9,006 bases of DNA from Planctomycetaceae bacterium (GCA_031282385.1 JAITDV010000067.1:1-9006); one strand, 5' to 3'; positions 1 to 6,392 are shown, counted from the stretch's first letter. Numbers and translations: made by a program. Notes: generated by a model from the sequence alone, not told the origin.

Positions 1-266
1 TTGTGAAAGTTGAAGTGAATCGTTTTGCGGACAAGAAATTGGGAGAGAAGATAGCGATGTCGGTTCGTTCTCTTCATTTTGGGGATGTAACGGGTTTATC
101 ATCGAAGTTGATATTTGGTATTTCGTGTTTGTTGGTAACGACATTTCCGATTACTGGAGTGATGCTTTGGATCAAGAAACTCCATGCCAGCCGAAAGCAA
201 CGCCAAAGAGCAAATACCAAAAAACCACCCAAAACAACCAACAAAAAAACACCGAACAAATCATAG
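1..266 (+). CDS. PepSY-associated transmembrane protein, C-terminal part only
   Basis: This is the 3' end of a gene that begins before the window; the frame is open from base 1 and ends at TAG (264-266). A GTG at position 3 is in frame but is unlikely to be the true start. The visible 87 residues contain an RSLHFGDVTGL segment, then a hydrophobic helix (about residues 35-57) ending in TGVMLWIKK. That order, LHxG...GL followed by a last helix and TGxxxW, is typical of the C-terminus of PepSY-associated membrane proteins (PiuB-like), often linked to iron uptake or membrane redox functions. The tail after the helix is very basic (Lys, Arg, Thr, Pro, Asn) and probably cytoplasmic. Base use changes sharply near position 177 from G/T-rich to A/C-rich. 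Family assignment is by motif recall; the substrate cannot be inferred. Confidence 0.7.
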   Translation, partial: VKVEVNRFADKKLGEKIAMSVRSLHFGDVTGLSSKLIFGISCLLVTTFPITGVMLWIKKLHASRKQRQRANTKKPPKTTNKKTPNKS

Positions 267-334
267 AATCCGAATAATAATTGATACCGCTAACCGTTAT
301 TAGAAATCACGTAACTAAAATTTGTATTATTTCT

Positions 335-350
335 GTAACTATTCAGTTAC
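335..350. repeat. Dispersed GTAACTATTC motif, copy 1 (palindromic)
   Basis: GTAACTATTCAGTTAC is a 6-bp inverted repeat (GTAACT/AGTTAC) around ATTC. Related sequences occur at 1548, 2435, 6393 and 8818, all outside or at the edge of genes. Confidence 0.6.
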
Positions 351-373
351 GGGATTCATGTAATCCAATTGTT

Positions 374-471
374 TAGGGGTTAGGCAAAATGGGATGGGAA
401 CGAAACAAGCATGAATGTGGCAGCGTTCTTGTTTGTCATTCGTTCCCAATTTTTCAAAACTATAACCCCTA
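374..471. terminator. Nested palindrome between convergent genes, probable bidirectional terminator
   Basis: An outer pair, TAGGGGTTA (374-382) and TAACCCCTA (463-471), encloses a perfect 10-bp pair, TGGGAACGAA (395-404) and TTCGTTCCCA (439-448). An additional inner ACAAG/CTTGT pairing is possible. The inner plus-strand stem is followed by a short T run (AATTTTT, 449-455), as in an intrinsic terminator. It lies between the plus-strand PepSY gene (stop 266) and the minus-strand carbamoyltransferase remnant (stop 484), where a shared terminator would be expected. The 34-nt loop and the second outer arm pair are larger than a typical terminator, so it could instead be a degraded palindromic mobile repeat. 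Confidence 0.5.
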
Positions 472-483
472 ATTATTAAACAG

Positions 484-768
484 TTAATCTAATTTGAACG
501 TTTCTTTCCAGTTTGCTTTATCTTTAAAAATTGGTTGTTCTTTTTTATTGAACAGAAAATTTTCGATAACAAGGTAATCCATTTCTGTTCGCATAAAGCA
601 ACGATATGCGTCTTCGGGTGTACAGACAATTGGTTCTCCGCGTACATTGAAACTTGTGTTGACTATTACCGAGCAACCATGACGTTTTTGAAACGCGTGA
701 AGTAAACGTGCGTATTCAGGATTGGTTGATTCGTTGACGCTTTGTATTCGCGAGGAATGATGGGAATT
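484..768 (-). pseudogene. 5'-truncated carbamoyltransferase (NodU/CmcH family) remnant
   Basis: The minus strand reads 94 codons without a stop, ending at TAA (484-486). The peptide contains SSRIQSVN, VNTSFNVRGEPIVCTPEDA and FMRTEMDYLVIENF, the hallmark C-terminal block of NodU/CmcH O-carbamoyltransferases, which transfer carbamoyl groups from carbamoyl phosphate to sugar or antibiotic hydroxyls. The full proteins are about 500-600 residues, so only roughly the last sixth remains. There is no plausible start: the first in-frame ATG is inside the conserved FMRTEMDY block. Recognisable homology in this frame begins at about SSRIQSV. A second frame just upstream reads AKIPII, which resembles the preceding family motif and hints at an additional frameshift or small deletion. 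The frame is continuous with the upstream corrinoid gene, separated only by that gene's TAA. It is probably non-functional and left by a deletion or rearrangement. Confidence 0.8.
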
Positions 769-1410
769 TTAGCCGGCATTTTTGTTTATTATTTTTCTTG
801 CCAAGGTTACAGCGGCGCTGGCGTTGTCGCTGTAGCCGTCGGCGCCGATTCCTTGCGCAAATTCATCTGTAACCGGCGCACCGCCAACAATTACTTTTAC
901 GTCGTCTCTAATACCAGACTCCTTGAGTAACTCAATGACGTTTTTCATTTCGTGCATTGTAGTTGTCAATAGCGCTGACAACGCAACAATTGTTCCCTGT
1001 TTTTCTTTTGCAGCCGCGATAAATTTTTCCGGCGAAACATTAACTCCAAGATCCAAAACCTCAAACCCGCCGCCCTCAAGCATAACCGCGACAAGATTCT
1101 TGCCAATATCATGATGATCACCACGAACCGTACCAATCACAACTCGACCCGTTTTTTCCCGCCCCATATTTTTCAGAAGCGGATCAATCAATTTCATTGT
1201 ATCCTGAACCGCACGAGCCGCCAACATTAAATCAGGAACAAAAAATTCTCCGTCCTCAAATCGCTTGCCAGCCTCATTCATCGCCACAACAACATGATCA
1301 TCCAATATCGTCAATGGCGATACACCCTCTGCTAACAACGATTTAACATCACTCAACACAAGATCAACATCACCATCAAGTATAGCTTGTGAAATAGAAG
1401 AAAATGCCAT
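769..1410 (-). CDS. Corrinoid (B12-binding) methyl-carrier protein of a methyltransferase system
   Basis: This 213-residue protein fits the MtaC/MtbC/MtmC-type corrinoid protein family (usually 210-220 residues). Residues 1-85 form the helical B12-binding cap domain, including FEDGEFFVPDLMLAARA. Residues about 88-213 form the Rossmann-like cobalamin domain. The signature DHHDIGKNL (98-106) matches DxHxxG, with His100 as the predicted lower axial cobalt ligand. SALLTTT (145-151) and VIVGGAPVT (173-181) contact the nucleotide tail in this family. In related systems the protein shuttles a methyl group from a substrate-specific methyltransferase (methanol, methylamines, glycine betaine or methoxy compounds) to a second acceptor. 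No such partner gene is in the window, so the substrate is unknown. The ATG (1408-1410) has no Shine-Dalgarno sequence. The last roughly 40 codons are richer in A/C than the G/T-rich first half. The stop is immediately followed, in frame, by the carbamoyltransferase remnant. Confidence 0.92.
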   Translation of the reverse strand: MAFSSISQAILDGDVDLVLSDVKSLLAEGVSPLTILDDHVVVAMNEAGKRFEDGEFFVPDLMLAARAVQDTMKLIDPLLKNMGREKTGRVVIGTVRGDHHDIGKNLVAVMLEGGGFEVLDLGVNVSPEKFIAAAKEKQGTIVALSALLTTTMHEMKNVIELLKESGIRDDVKVIVGGAPVTDEFAQGIGADGYSDNASAAVTLARKIINKNAG

Positions 1411-1417
1411 AAAAATT

Positions 1418-1440
1418 TAAACTGTTTGTACTTTAAATTT
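1418..1440 (+). repeat. Short palindromic repeat family, degenerate end copy
   Basis: TAAACTGTTTGTACT followed by TTAAATTT resembles the TAAACTATTCACACT ends at 2210, 7271 and 8843. An inverted 10-mer, GTACTTTAAA (1428-1437) against TTTAAAGTAC (1501-1510), may mark the other side of the copy. It sits 8 bp upstream of the corrinoid gene's start codon and therefore probably within its leader. Confidence 0.45.
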
Positions 1441-1547
1441 AAGTATCTCGTGCAGATTTACTTACTCGATAACTTGCTAGGAAACGTTGTGTCTCCGAAT
1501 TTTAAAGTACTTGGATATAATCAAAAAAATAACAATACACTAAAAAA

Positions 1548-1560
1548 ACTGAATAGTTAC
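1548..1560. repeat. Dispersed GTAACTATTC motif, copy 2 (inverted)
   Basis: ACTGAATAGTTAC is the reverse complement of GTAACTATTCAGT. It lies 16 bp beyond the stop of the CheX-like gene, in the spacer before the corrinoid gene. Confidence 0.55.
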
Positions 1561-1575
1561 TAAAAATAAACAGAG

Positions 1576-2112
1576 CTAGTTATTGGGCGTTTGGATCAAT
1601 GATGACGTAACCATGAAGACACGTTCTTGAATTGTCAACGAGTCCGGGTCTTCTATTTCAAAAGAAATACTACAAAATTCAATCCCTTTTGAGTATGAAA
1701 TCTGATAGTTACTCCCTAAAATTACCGACGGAATTGTTATGTTGTGTATCATCCATTGAGTGTTGTAAAGTTTAGTTTTTATTCCGCCGGCAATTATATT
1801 TGTTATCTCTCCAACTCCGTCAATTACTTGAGCGTTTACAGATTTATACGATTCCATTGATAAGCCCGACACCGCCGCAACCGCAACACGTTCCGGCATT
1901 GCAATCGATATAAATCCCGTACACTTACCGCTTAAACCAATCAATCCTGTAACATGAGTTGCGGGAAATTGAATCGGTATTTGCGATATTCCCACAACCC
2001 GCATCTTGAGATTGCACATTTGTAAACATTTTTCGACTGACGTTATTGTCGAATTTACAATCAAAGAATTTATAACAAATCCCTTGATGTCAGAAAATGT
2101 ATCTGTTGACAT
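1576..2112 (-). CDS. cheX: CheX-like chemotaxis phosphatase family protein
   Basis: The protein is 178 residues, slightly longer than classical CheX (about 155). Residues 95-115 read QVIDGVGEITNIIAGGIKTKL, containing the ExxN phosphatase motif of CheC/CheX/FliY proteins (Glu102, Asn105) followed by the usual IAGG. Preceding segments (TGLIGLSGKCTGFISIAMP, 55-73) match the family's beta strand that carries GxxGxxxxxMP. In the family, this motif dephosphorylates a response regulator such as CheY-P. The single visible ExxN is as in CheX. No receptor, CheA or CheY gene lies nearby, and the next gene upstream on the same strand is pilT, about 1 kb away. A link to pilus or twitching control is therefore plausible but inferred. 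The ATG is preceded by an A/T-rich leader with no Shine-Dalgarno sequence. Possible alternative: a general CheX-domain protein of unassigned partner, which is common in planctomycetes. Confidence 0.82.
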   Translation of the reverse strand: MSTDTFSDIKGFVINSLIVNSTITSVEKCLQMCNLKMRVVGISQIPIQFPATHVTGLIGLSGKCTGFISIAMPERVAVAAVSGLSMESYKSVNAQVIDGVGEITNIIAGGIKTKLYNTQWMIHNITIPSVILGSNYQISYSKGIEFCSISFEIEDPDSLTIQERVFMVTSSLIQTPNN

Positions 2113-2209
2113 AATTTTTAATTTTTCAAACTTGAAATTTCTGTTACTGTTTAAAATAACATTCTTTTTTACTACGCTCTAAAATTCTCCAAAACCTCTT
2201 TTGACCTTT

Positions 2210-2339
2210 TAAACAGTTCACACTTTAATTTTCCTTACTACCGCCCGCTTTCCGATAGGTGAAAGCGGCGGTAAACGAAATTTAAACTGAACTTTTAAAA
2301 ATGGCGTTTAACACTATAAATTTGAGTGTGAAATGTTTA
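2210..2339. mobile_element. Short palindromic MITE-like element, most complete copy (130 bp)
   Basis: The ends are TAAACAGTTCACACT (2210-2224) and AGTGTGAAATGTTTA (2325-2339), inverted repeats matching at 14 of 15 bases. Inside is a second hairpin, TACCGCCCGCTTTC (2239-2252) against GAAAGCGGCGGTA (2261-2273), complementary apart from one extra C. Related left halves are at 4406, 7271 and 8843. It has no coding capacity. I infer a small non-autonomous element or an extragenic palindrome family. Confidence 0.65.
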
Positions 2340-2434
2340 TCAAATTATTGTTTTTTTTGATGCATTATTGTAACAATAATTATGTTAGTCAAAAATGAAA
2401 ATCGTATATATTAAGTCGTGTGTTTCTTATCGTC

Positions 2435-2450
2435 AACTATTCTGTTACCC
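2435..2450. repeat. Dispersed GTAACTATTC motif, copy 3 (diverged)
   Basis: AACTATTCTGTTACCC lies in the spacer and shares AACTATTC(A/T)GTTAC with the copy at 335. The 5' G/T is lost, so it is the weakest member. Confidence 0.45.
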
Positions 2451-2572
2451 AAGACCAATAAATTCACGCGGGACAACATCGTTTTCCGAACAGTTCTGAT
2501 ATTCAAACCCTTATTTGTCGGATTACACTTATCGAATTACCCTTCTTAGTAGTCAAAGATTCCCTCCCAATG

Positions 2573-2644
2573 CGCCCTTATACCCTCATGTTTTGTTTGA
2601 CATTGTCTTAAATTCATCATTGAAAGAATAAGGGGATAAGGGCG
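2573..2644. repeat. Imperfect inverted repeat (hairpin) in spacer
   Basis: CGCCCTTAT (2573-2581) pairs perfectly with ATAAGGGCG (2636-2644). After one mismatch, CCCT (2583-2586) pairs with AGGG (2631-2634), around a 44-nt loop. No T run follows directly, so a terminator is not evident. It may be a decayed palindromic element. Confidence 0.5.
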
Positions 2645-2686
2645 TGTTGAGGTGATCCTGCTTGCTACTAATGGGAGTTGGATAAA

Positions 2687-2853
2687 TAGACCTTTTCTCT
2701 AACCTAAAAATACACCAACGCAACAAAAAAACTACAACAAAAAACCGCTTTTAACTCCTCCGAGACCACCCTAACCCCTCCGAAGGAGGGGAATAATTCC
2801 CCTTCCTTCGGAGGGGTCAGGGATAGTCTCCTACAGGTTAGCGAAAAGGTCTA
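2687..2853 (+). mobile_element. MITE-like element 1 (167 bp)
   Basis: The terminal inverted repeats are TAGACCTTTTCTCTAACCT (left) and the complement of TAGACCTTTTCGCTAACCT (right), identical at 18 of 19 positions. The interior carries A-rich DNA on the left arm. It then has a GC-rich palindromic centre made of CCCCTCCGAAGGAGGGG, GAATAATTC and a TTCGGAGGGG arm. TA at each outer end would fit a TA target duplication, but this cannot be separated from the repeat itself. Compared with element 2 it lacks 27 nt of the core. It has no coding capacity. In the direction of pilT (minus strand), the GC-rich stems precede the T-rich arm, as in a terminator, about 255 nt past the pilT stop. Confidence 0.85.
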
Positions 2854-3107
2854 ATAAGGGTTGTTTATTTTGGAGTGCTGCTTTTTTGTCTGATTCGTTC
2901 CTATTTCCCTGATTTTTGTCATATTATTGCATCAAATATTATTTTTCCAAACTTATATGCCGTCAAAACAAGAGTTTCATAATTTCCGTTTCAATAATTT
3001 CTGCATTTTTTGGATTCAAAATATATGATGCCGAAATTGAGTAAGATTTAATCATCTGCTCTTTTAATGTTAAGAATTTTGCAAAAGTCCAGTTTAAAGC
3101 GTACAGT

Positions 3108-4256
3108 TTATAAAATTCCCGGCTCTTTAACTTCGATTCCTTTGAGAGCCATTTTCAACGCTTCTATATTTGGCGCTACTTCAAACGCAGTCGCTCTATC
3201 AATTTTTTTTGCATTCACTAATCCCTTCAAACTCATTGTGAAATCCATCATACCTTCTGATTCGCCAATTCTTATTGCGTCGGATAGTTTTGCGTCTTTT
3301 TCTTCAAGAATCAATTTTCTTACAGTTGCGTTGAAAAACATTACTTCAACAGTCGGCACACGAGAAACTCCCTCCATGCAAGACGGTAAAAGTTTTTGAG
3401 CAACAATACCTTTCATATTAAACGCAAGCGCGCTGCGTATTGCTTTGTGCATTGATGATGGAAACAAGTCCAGAATACGTCCGATTGTACTTGGTGCCGA
3501 GCTTGCGTGAATAGTTCCGAACACGAGGTGTCCTGTTTCCGCCGCGTGAATTGCCGTCTCAAACGTTTCACGATCACGCATCTCTCCAACAAGCATAACA
3601 TCAGGGTCTTCCCGCACTGCATGTTTCATACCAATACCAAAATCAACTACATCTTGGCCGATTTCACGTTGATTTATCAGGCATTTATCTTCGGTAAAAA
3701 GAAATTCAATCGGGTCTTCAAGAGTCAAAATATGTTTACGATAATGCCGATTGACCCAGTTTAACATTGACGCAATCGTTGTACTCTTACCCGAACCTGT
3801 AACACCCGCAAGCAGAATCATACCTTGCGAAAATTTACAAAGATCATAAAGAGACGGCGGAAGATGCAACTTTTCAAGGTCTGGAATAAAATTATTTATA
3901 CGCCGTGCAACCATTCCAAGATGTCCCATTTGTTGTAGTACGTTGACGCGAAACCGCCAGCTCACTCCATCAACATCACACGAATGCGAAAAGTCCGCTC
4001 CGCCCGTGTCATTCAATATCTTACGATTTCGCTCATCCATGATCGGCAAAATCAGACGTGTCATTTCTTCATCGTCAATTGGACTGCGTTTAAGATTTTG
4101 CAGTTCACCCTTGACACGAATAATCGGCGGTCGGTCAACCTTGAGATGCAAATCACTACCACTCAATTTGACCAACGCACTAAAAAGTTTATCGATCTCA
4201 TATTCCTTCTTTTTCTTAACAAATCGTTCTGCAAGTGAATTTATGTCGTCAGCCAT
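3108..4256 (-). CDS. pilT: PilT-family type IV pilus retraction ATPase
   Basis: The protein is 382 residues, close to the usual 340-380 of PilT/PilU secretion ATPases. The N-terminal domain contains SGSDLHLKVDRPPIIRVKG (32-50). The ATPase core shows Walker A GVTGSGKST (151-159), Asp box TLEDPIEF (178-185), Walker B DPDVMLVGEMRD (217-228, catalytic Glu225) and His box HLVFGTIHASSA (243-254). DAIRIGESEGM (326-336) corresponds to the AIRxL-type retraction motif region of PilT, in a variant form. The sequence follows planctomycete PilT proteins through to a PGIL C-terminus, so the gene looks complete. It powers pilus depolymerisation (twitching) or a related type II secretion role at the inner membrane. 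A pilin-processing peptidase is encoded about 3 kb away on the other strand. The ATG (4254-4256) lacks a Shine-Dalgarno sequence. Confidence 0.95.
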   Translation of the reverse strand: MADDINSLAERFVKKKKEYEIDKLFSALVKLSGSDLHLKVDRPPIIRVKGELQNLKRSPIDDEEMTRLILPIMDERNRKILNDTGGADFSHSCDVDGVSWRFRVNVLQQMGHLGMVARRINNFIPDLEKLHLPPSLYDLCKFSQGMILLAGVTGSGKSTTIASMLNWVNRHYRKHILTLEDPIEFLFTEDKCLINQREIGQDVVDFGIGMKHAVREDPDVMLVGEMRDRETFETAIHAAETGHLVFGTIHASSAPSTIGRILDLFPSSMHKAIRSALAFNMKGIVAQKLLPSCMEGVSRVPTVEVMFFNATVRKLILEEKDAKLSDAIRIGESEGMMDFTMSLKGLVNAKKIDRATAFEVAPNIEALKMALKGIEVKEPGIL

Positions 4257-4405
4257 TGTAGTATTTTTTGGTTAAATTTTTTCAATTCTTTGCTACGTTG
4301 CAACCCAAACAATATCGGGTAACAACCCCCTCACAATCCTTCCAAACTATGGACAATTCGAACCGCTCTAACTTGAATTTTGAGCAAATTGCATTAGTGA
4401 CCTAT

Positions 4406-4471
4406 TAAATTGTTCGCACTTTAACTTTCCTTTACCTTCGTTTGCTTATCTATCGGAAAGCAGGCTTTAAA
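4406..4471 (+). repeat. Short palindromic repeat family, copy with degenerate right half
   Basis: TAAATTGTTCGCACTTTAA begins the copy and matches the family end TAAACTATTCACACTTTAA with a few changes. It continues with a TTTACC...GCTTATC...GGAAAGCAGGC centre like those at 2210 and 7271. No matching right terminal repeat is visible. Confidence 0.55.
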
Positions 4472-4523
4472 TATGCTCATCTAAATTTACCTACAAGTAA
4501 ACCAACACAGGTCAACAAAAATT

Positions 4524-4546
4524 AACTTGTCAATATAACTTGTCAA
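4524..4546. promoter_or_regulatory. Tandem AACTTGTCAA pair, possible operator
   Basis: AACTTGTCAA occurs at 4524-4533 and 4537-4546, a 13-nt period, in the divergent spacer about 240 nt before the glycosyltransferase start. Direct half-sites of this kind can be regulator binding sites. No regulator is identified, and chance in AT-rich DNA is possible. Confidence 0.25.
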
Positions 4547-4635
4547 CGGTCTAAAAGAGCCGTGATTGTACCGGTTATTGCTTATGCGTCAAGTTAGGGG
4601 TTAGATAGCAAGTATCCATTTGACAGTATAGTTTT

Positions 4636-4665
4636 GTTATGTTATGTTATGTTATGTTATGTTAT
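4636..4665. repeat. GTTAT pentanucleotide microsatellite, six perfect units
   Basis: Six uninterrupted GTTAT units lie 121 nt upstream of the glycosyltransferase GTG. Such tracts change copy number by slippage. At this place that would alter spacing in the upstream region rather than a reading frame. Confidence 0.95.
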
Positions 4666-4786
4666 AGTCCTCCGGTTGTAATTATCAGGAACACAGTAAT
4701 CGTTTAACCGATTTGTAACAATATACTGCATCCTGCCGATTCTAAAATTTATTTGTCAAATATTGTAATAGGAAAATTAAAAAAAA

Positions 4787-5998
4787 GTGAAAATACTTGT
4801 ACTTGACGAATGGCTTTCGTCTGTTTGTAATTCGGGTAAATCAATACGTACATTTGAGCTTCTTGCGCCGCTTGCGAGTCGGCATTCGATAACTTACCTC
4901 GTCAACCAACGCGGTGAAGCACAAAAAGAACATTTACAAAAAATGCGCGACGCCGGATTTGATGTGATTTGCGTTCCGCGTCCGTTGATTTATGATTCGA
5001 TTCCGGCAATTCTATTTGGGACAATTCCGGCTTTGTTTGATCCGCTTCCAATTTCAGTAAGACGGCATACATCAGGTGAATTTGCCGAAACAATTAAACG
5101 TCTTCTTGCAAATGATAAATTTGATCTTGTCCATATTGAATGGTCTCATTACGCGGTTTATGCACAATATATTTCCAATATTCCCACGTTTGCGTGTACA
5201 CATAATGTTGAATATTTGTTGTGGAAGCGGTATTTTGGTACTGCCTGCAATCCGCTAAAAAAGTTGCTCGGATTACACGAATGGATAAAGATTTATCGAT
5301 TTGAAAAAAAATTTTATCCGAAATTAGACTACATCGCTACAGTTTCAAAAGAAGACGCACAAATCGTACAAAATAAATTCGGCGTAAATCACGTTTGTGT
5401 TATTCCTAACGGTGTTGCGATTTCTTATTATGATGCGGTTGAAAATACACCGGTATCGGGCAAAATTGTTTATTGCGGTTCAATGGATGCATTTTGTAAT
5501 CAGGATGCGGTTGTGTATTTTTTGCGGGAGATTTATCCATTGATACTTGCGCGGAATCCGGCAGTTACGTTTCAAGTAATAGGTCGTAATCCGCCGGAAT
5601 GGTTGTTAAAATTCAGCTCGGATAAAGTTTCTTTTACAGGTTCTATCGATGATATTAGAATTCCGCTCAAAGAAGCAACACTAGAAGTTGTACCGATTCG
5701 TATTGCCGGCGGGTCAAGATTAAAAATTCTTGAAGCGTTTGCGGCAAAAGTTCCAGTATTATCAACTACGATCGGCGCAGAAGGATTAGAAATTAAACCC
5801 AACGAGAATATAGAAATTGCAGACACTCCTGAGAAATTCGCAACAAAATGTATTGAATTGCTGGAGGATCAGGTATTGCGTGATAAGTTAATTGTCAACG
5901 GTCGGAAAGTGGTTGAAGAACAATACGACTGGAGCCGAATTTCACCTCTTGTTGAATTAGCATGGAATCAAACAATAGACCTTTTCGCTAACCTGTAG
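4787..5998 (+). CDS. GT4-family glycosyltransferase (GT-B fold)
   Basis: The protein is 403 residues, typical for GT4 family enzymes that transfer a sugar from a nucleotide-sugar to a glycan or lipid acceptor at the cytoplasmic face of the membrane. The N-terminal acceptor domain starts MKILVLDEWL and includes FDLVHIEWS (112-120) and FACTHNVEYLLWKR (135-148). The donor domain includes TVSKEDA (185-191), VIPNGV (205-210), YCGSMDAFCNQDAV (229-242), FTGSIDD (283-289) and VPIRIAGGSRLKILEAF (302-318), the last carrying the family's C-terminal Glu. The pattern resembles sugar transferases in exopolysaccharide clusters, but no partner genes are here. GTG is the chosen start because the conserved first strand begins there; only a weak AGGA lies upstream. 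The last seven codons (397-403) and the TAG come from MITE-like element 2; family homology ends at about DWSRISPLVELAW. Confidence 0.9.
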   Translation: MKILVLDEWLSSVCNSGKSIRTFELLAPLASRHSITYLVNQRGEAQKEHLQKMRDAGFDVICVPRPLIYDSIPAILFGTIPALFDPLPISVRRHTSGEFAETIKRLLANDKFDLVHIEWSHYAVYAQYISNIPTFACTHNVEYLLWKRYFGTACNPLKKLLGLHEWIKIYRFEKKFYPKLDYIATVSKEDAQIVQNKFGVNHVCVIPNGVAISYYDAVENTPVSGKIVYCGSMDAFCNQDAVVYFLREIYPLILARNPAVTFQVIGRNPPEWLLKFSSDKVSFTGSIDDIRIPLKEATLEVVPIRIAGGSRLKILEAFAAKVPVLSTTIGAEGLEIKPNENIEIADTPEKFATKCIELLEDQVLRDKLIVNGRKVVEEQYDWSRISPLVELAWNQTIDLFANL

Positions 5999-6169
5999 GA
6001 GACCACCCCTGCCCTCTCCGAAGGAGGGGAATAAGAAGACGCCTCCGAGTGAGGCGAATAATTCCCTTCCTTCGGAGGGGTTAGGGGTGGTCTCGGAGGA
6101 GTTAAAAGCGGTTTTTTGTTGTAGTTTTTTTGTTGCGTTGATGTATTTTTAGGTTAGAGAAAAGGTCTA
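5976..6169 (-). mobile_element. MITE-like element 2 (194 bp, inverted orientation)
   Basis: The same family as 2687-2853 and 8891 onward, in the opposite orientation: the TTTTCGCTAACCT end is on the left (5976) and the TTTTCTCTAACCT end on the right (6169). The centre contains CTCCGAAGGAGGGG, a small CGCCTC/GAGGCG stem (6040-6056), and CCTTCCTTCGGAGGGG. Two GAATAA copies (6029-6034, 6056-6061) bound a 27-nt segment missing from element 1. It starts inside the ATA codon for residue 397 of the glycosyltransferase and supplies its stop. After the GC-rich stems, the plus strand has T runs (6113-6118 and 6125-6131), so it could also end the transcript. Confidence 0.88.
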
Positions 6170-6392
6170 ATCACGTTACATAAAAACTAAATCACATTCC
6201 GTATTGATTGAATTTGAAAAGAAAAATGTAATTGTTCGGTTGCGGGTTGACGGCAATTGATCGGGGTTAGTGAGGTTGTTATTTTGTATTATTTCATTCA
6301 ATTGTGTTTTTCATATTTTGGAAATACCATAGAGACGCGATATTTTGTGTCTTTATTAATTCATAATTTCTACTACCCCAAAAAAACGCACG

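Larger units (their letters stand above)
2113..3107. other. Gene-poor spacer of about 1 kb between cheX-like and pilT-like genes
   Basis: No convincing coding sequence is visible on either strand. The spacer holds a palindromic element (2210-2339), a GTAACTATTC-type motif (2435), an imperfect hairpin (2573-2644) and MITE-like element 1 (2687-2853). The stretch 2854-3107 is AT-rich. It contains only a 30-codon minus-strand reading frame (2963-3055) with no recognisable content. The density of repeats suggests a site that tolerates insertions. Confidence 0.6.
4257..4786. other. 530-nt divergent spacer with repeats
   Basis: This spacer separates the minus-strand pilT from the plus-strand glycosyltransferase gene, so both promoters should lie in it, although I cannot place either convincingly. 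It contains a palindromic-family copy (4406), a tandem AACTTGTCAA pair (4524-4546), a small ACGGTCT...AGAGCCGT stem directly after that pair, and a GTTAT microsatellite (4636-4665). No coding sequence is apparent. Confidence 0.55.

Noticed and set aside
742..930. A plus-strand frame across the carbamoyltransferase/corrinoid junction
   Set aside because: It is antisense to two better supported minus-strand coding stretches.
2963..3055. A 30-codon minus-strand reading frame after pilT, open further upstream in a frame overlapping the pilT end
   Set aside because: The composition is what AT-rich DNA gives by chance, there is no recognisable motif or ribosome site, and pilT already ends with its normal PGIL tail.
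3067..4275. Several plus-strand open frames of 84-110 codons across 3067-4275
   Set aside because: They lie antisense to the well-supported pilT gene and show no family features.
4700..4786. Possible -35/-10 promoter boxes before the glycosyltransferase
   Set aside because: TTGT- and TATA-like words are present but none have acceptable spacing, so no promoter is called.
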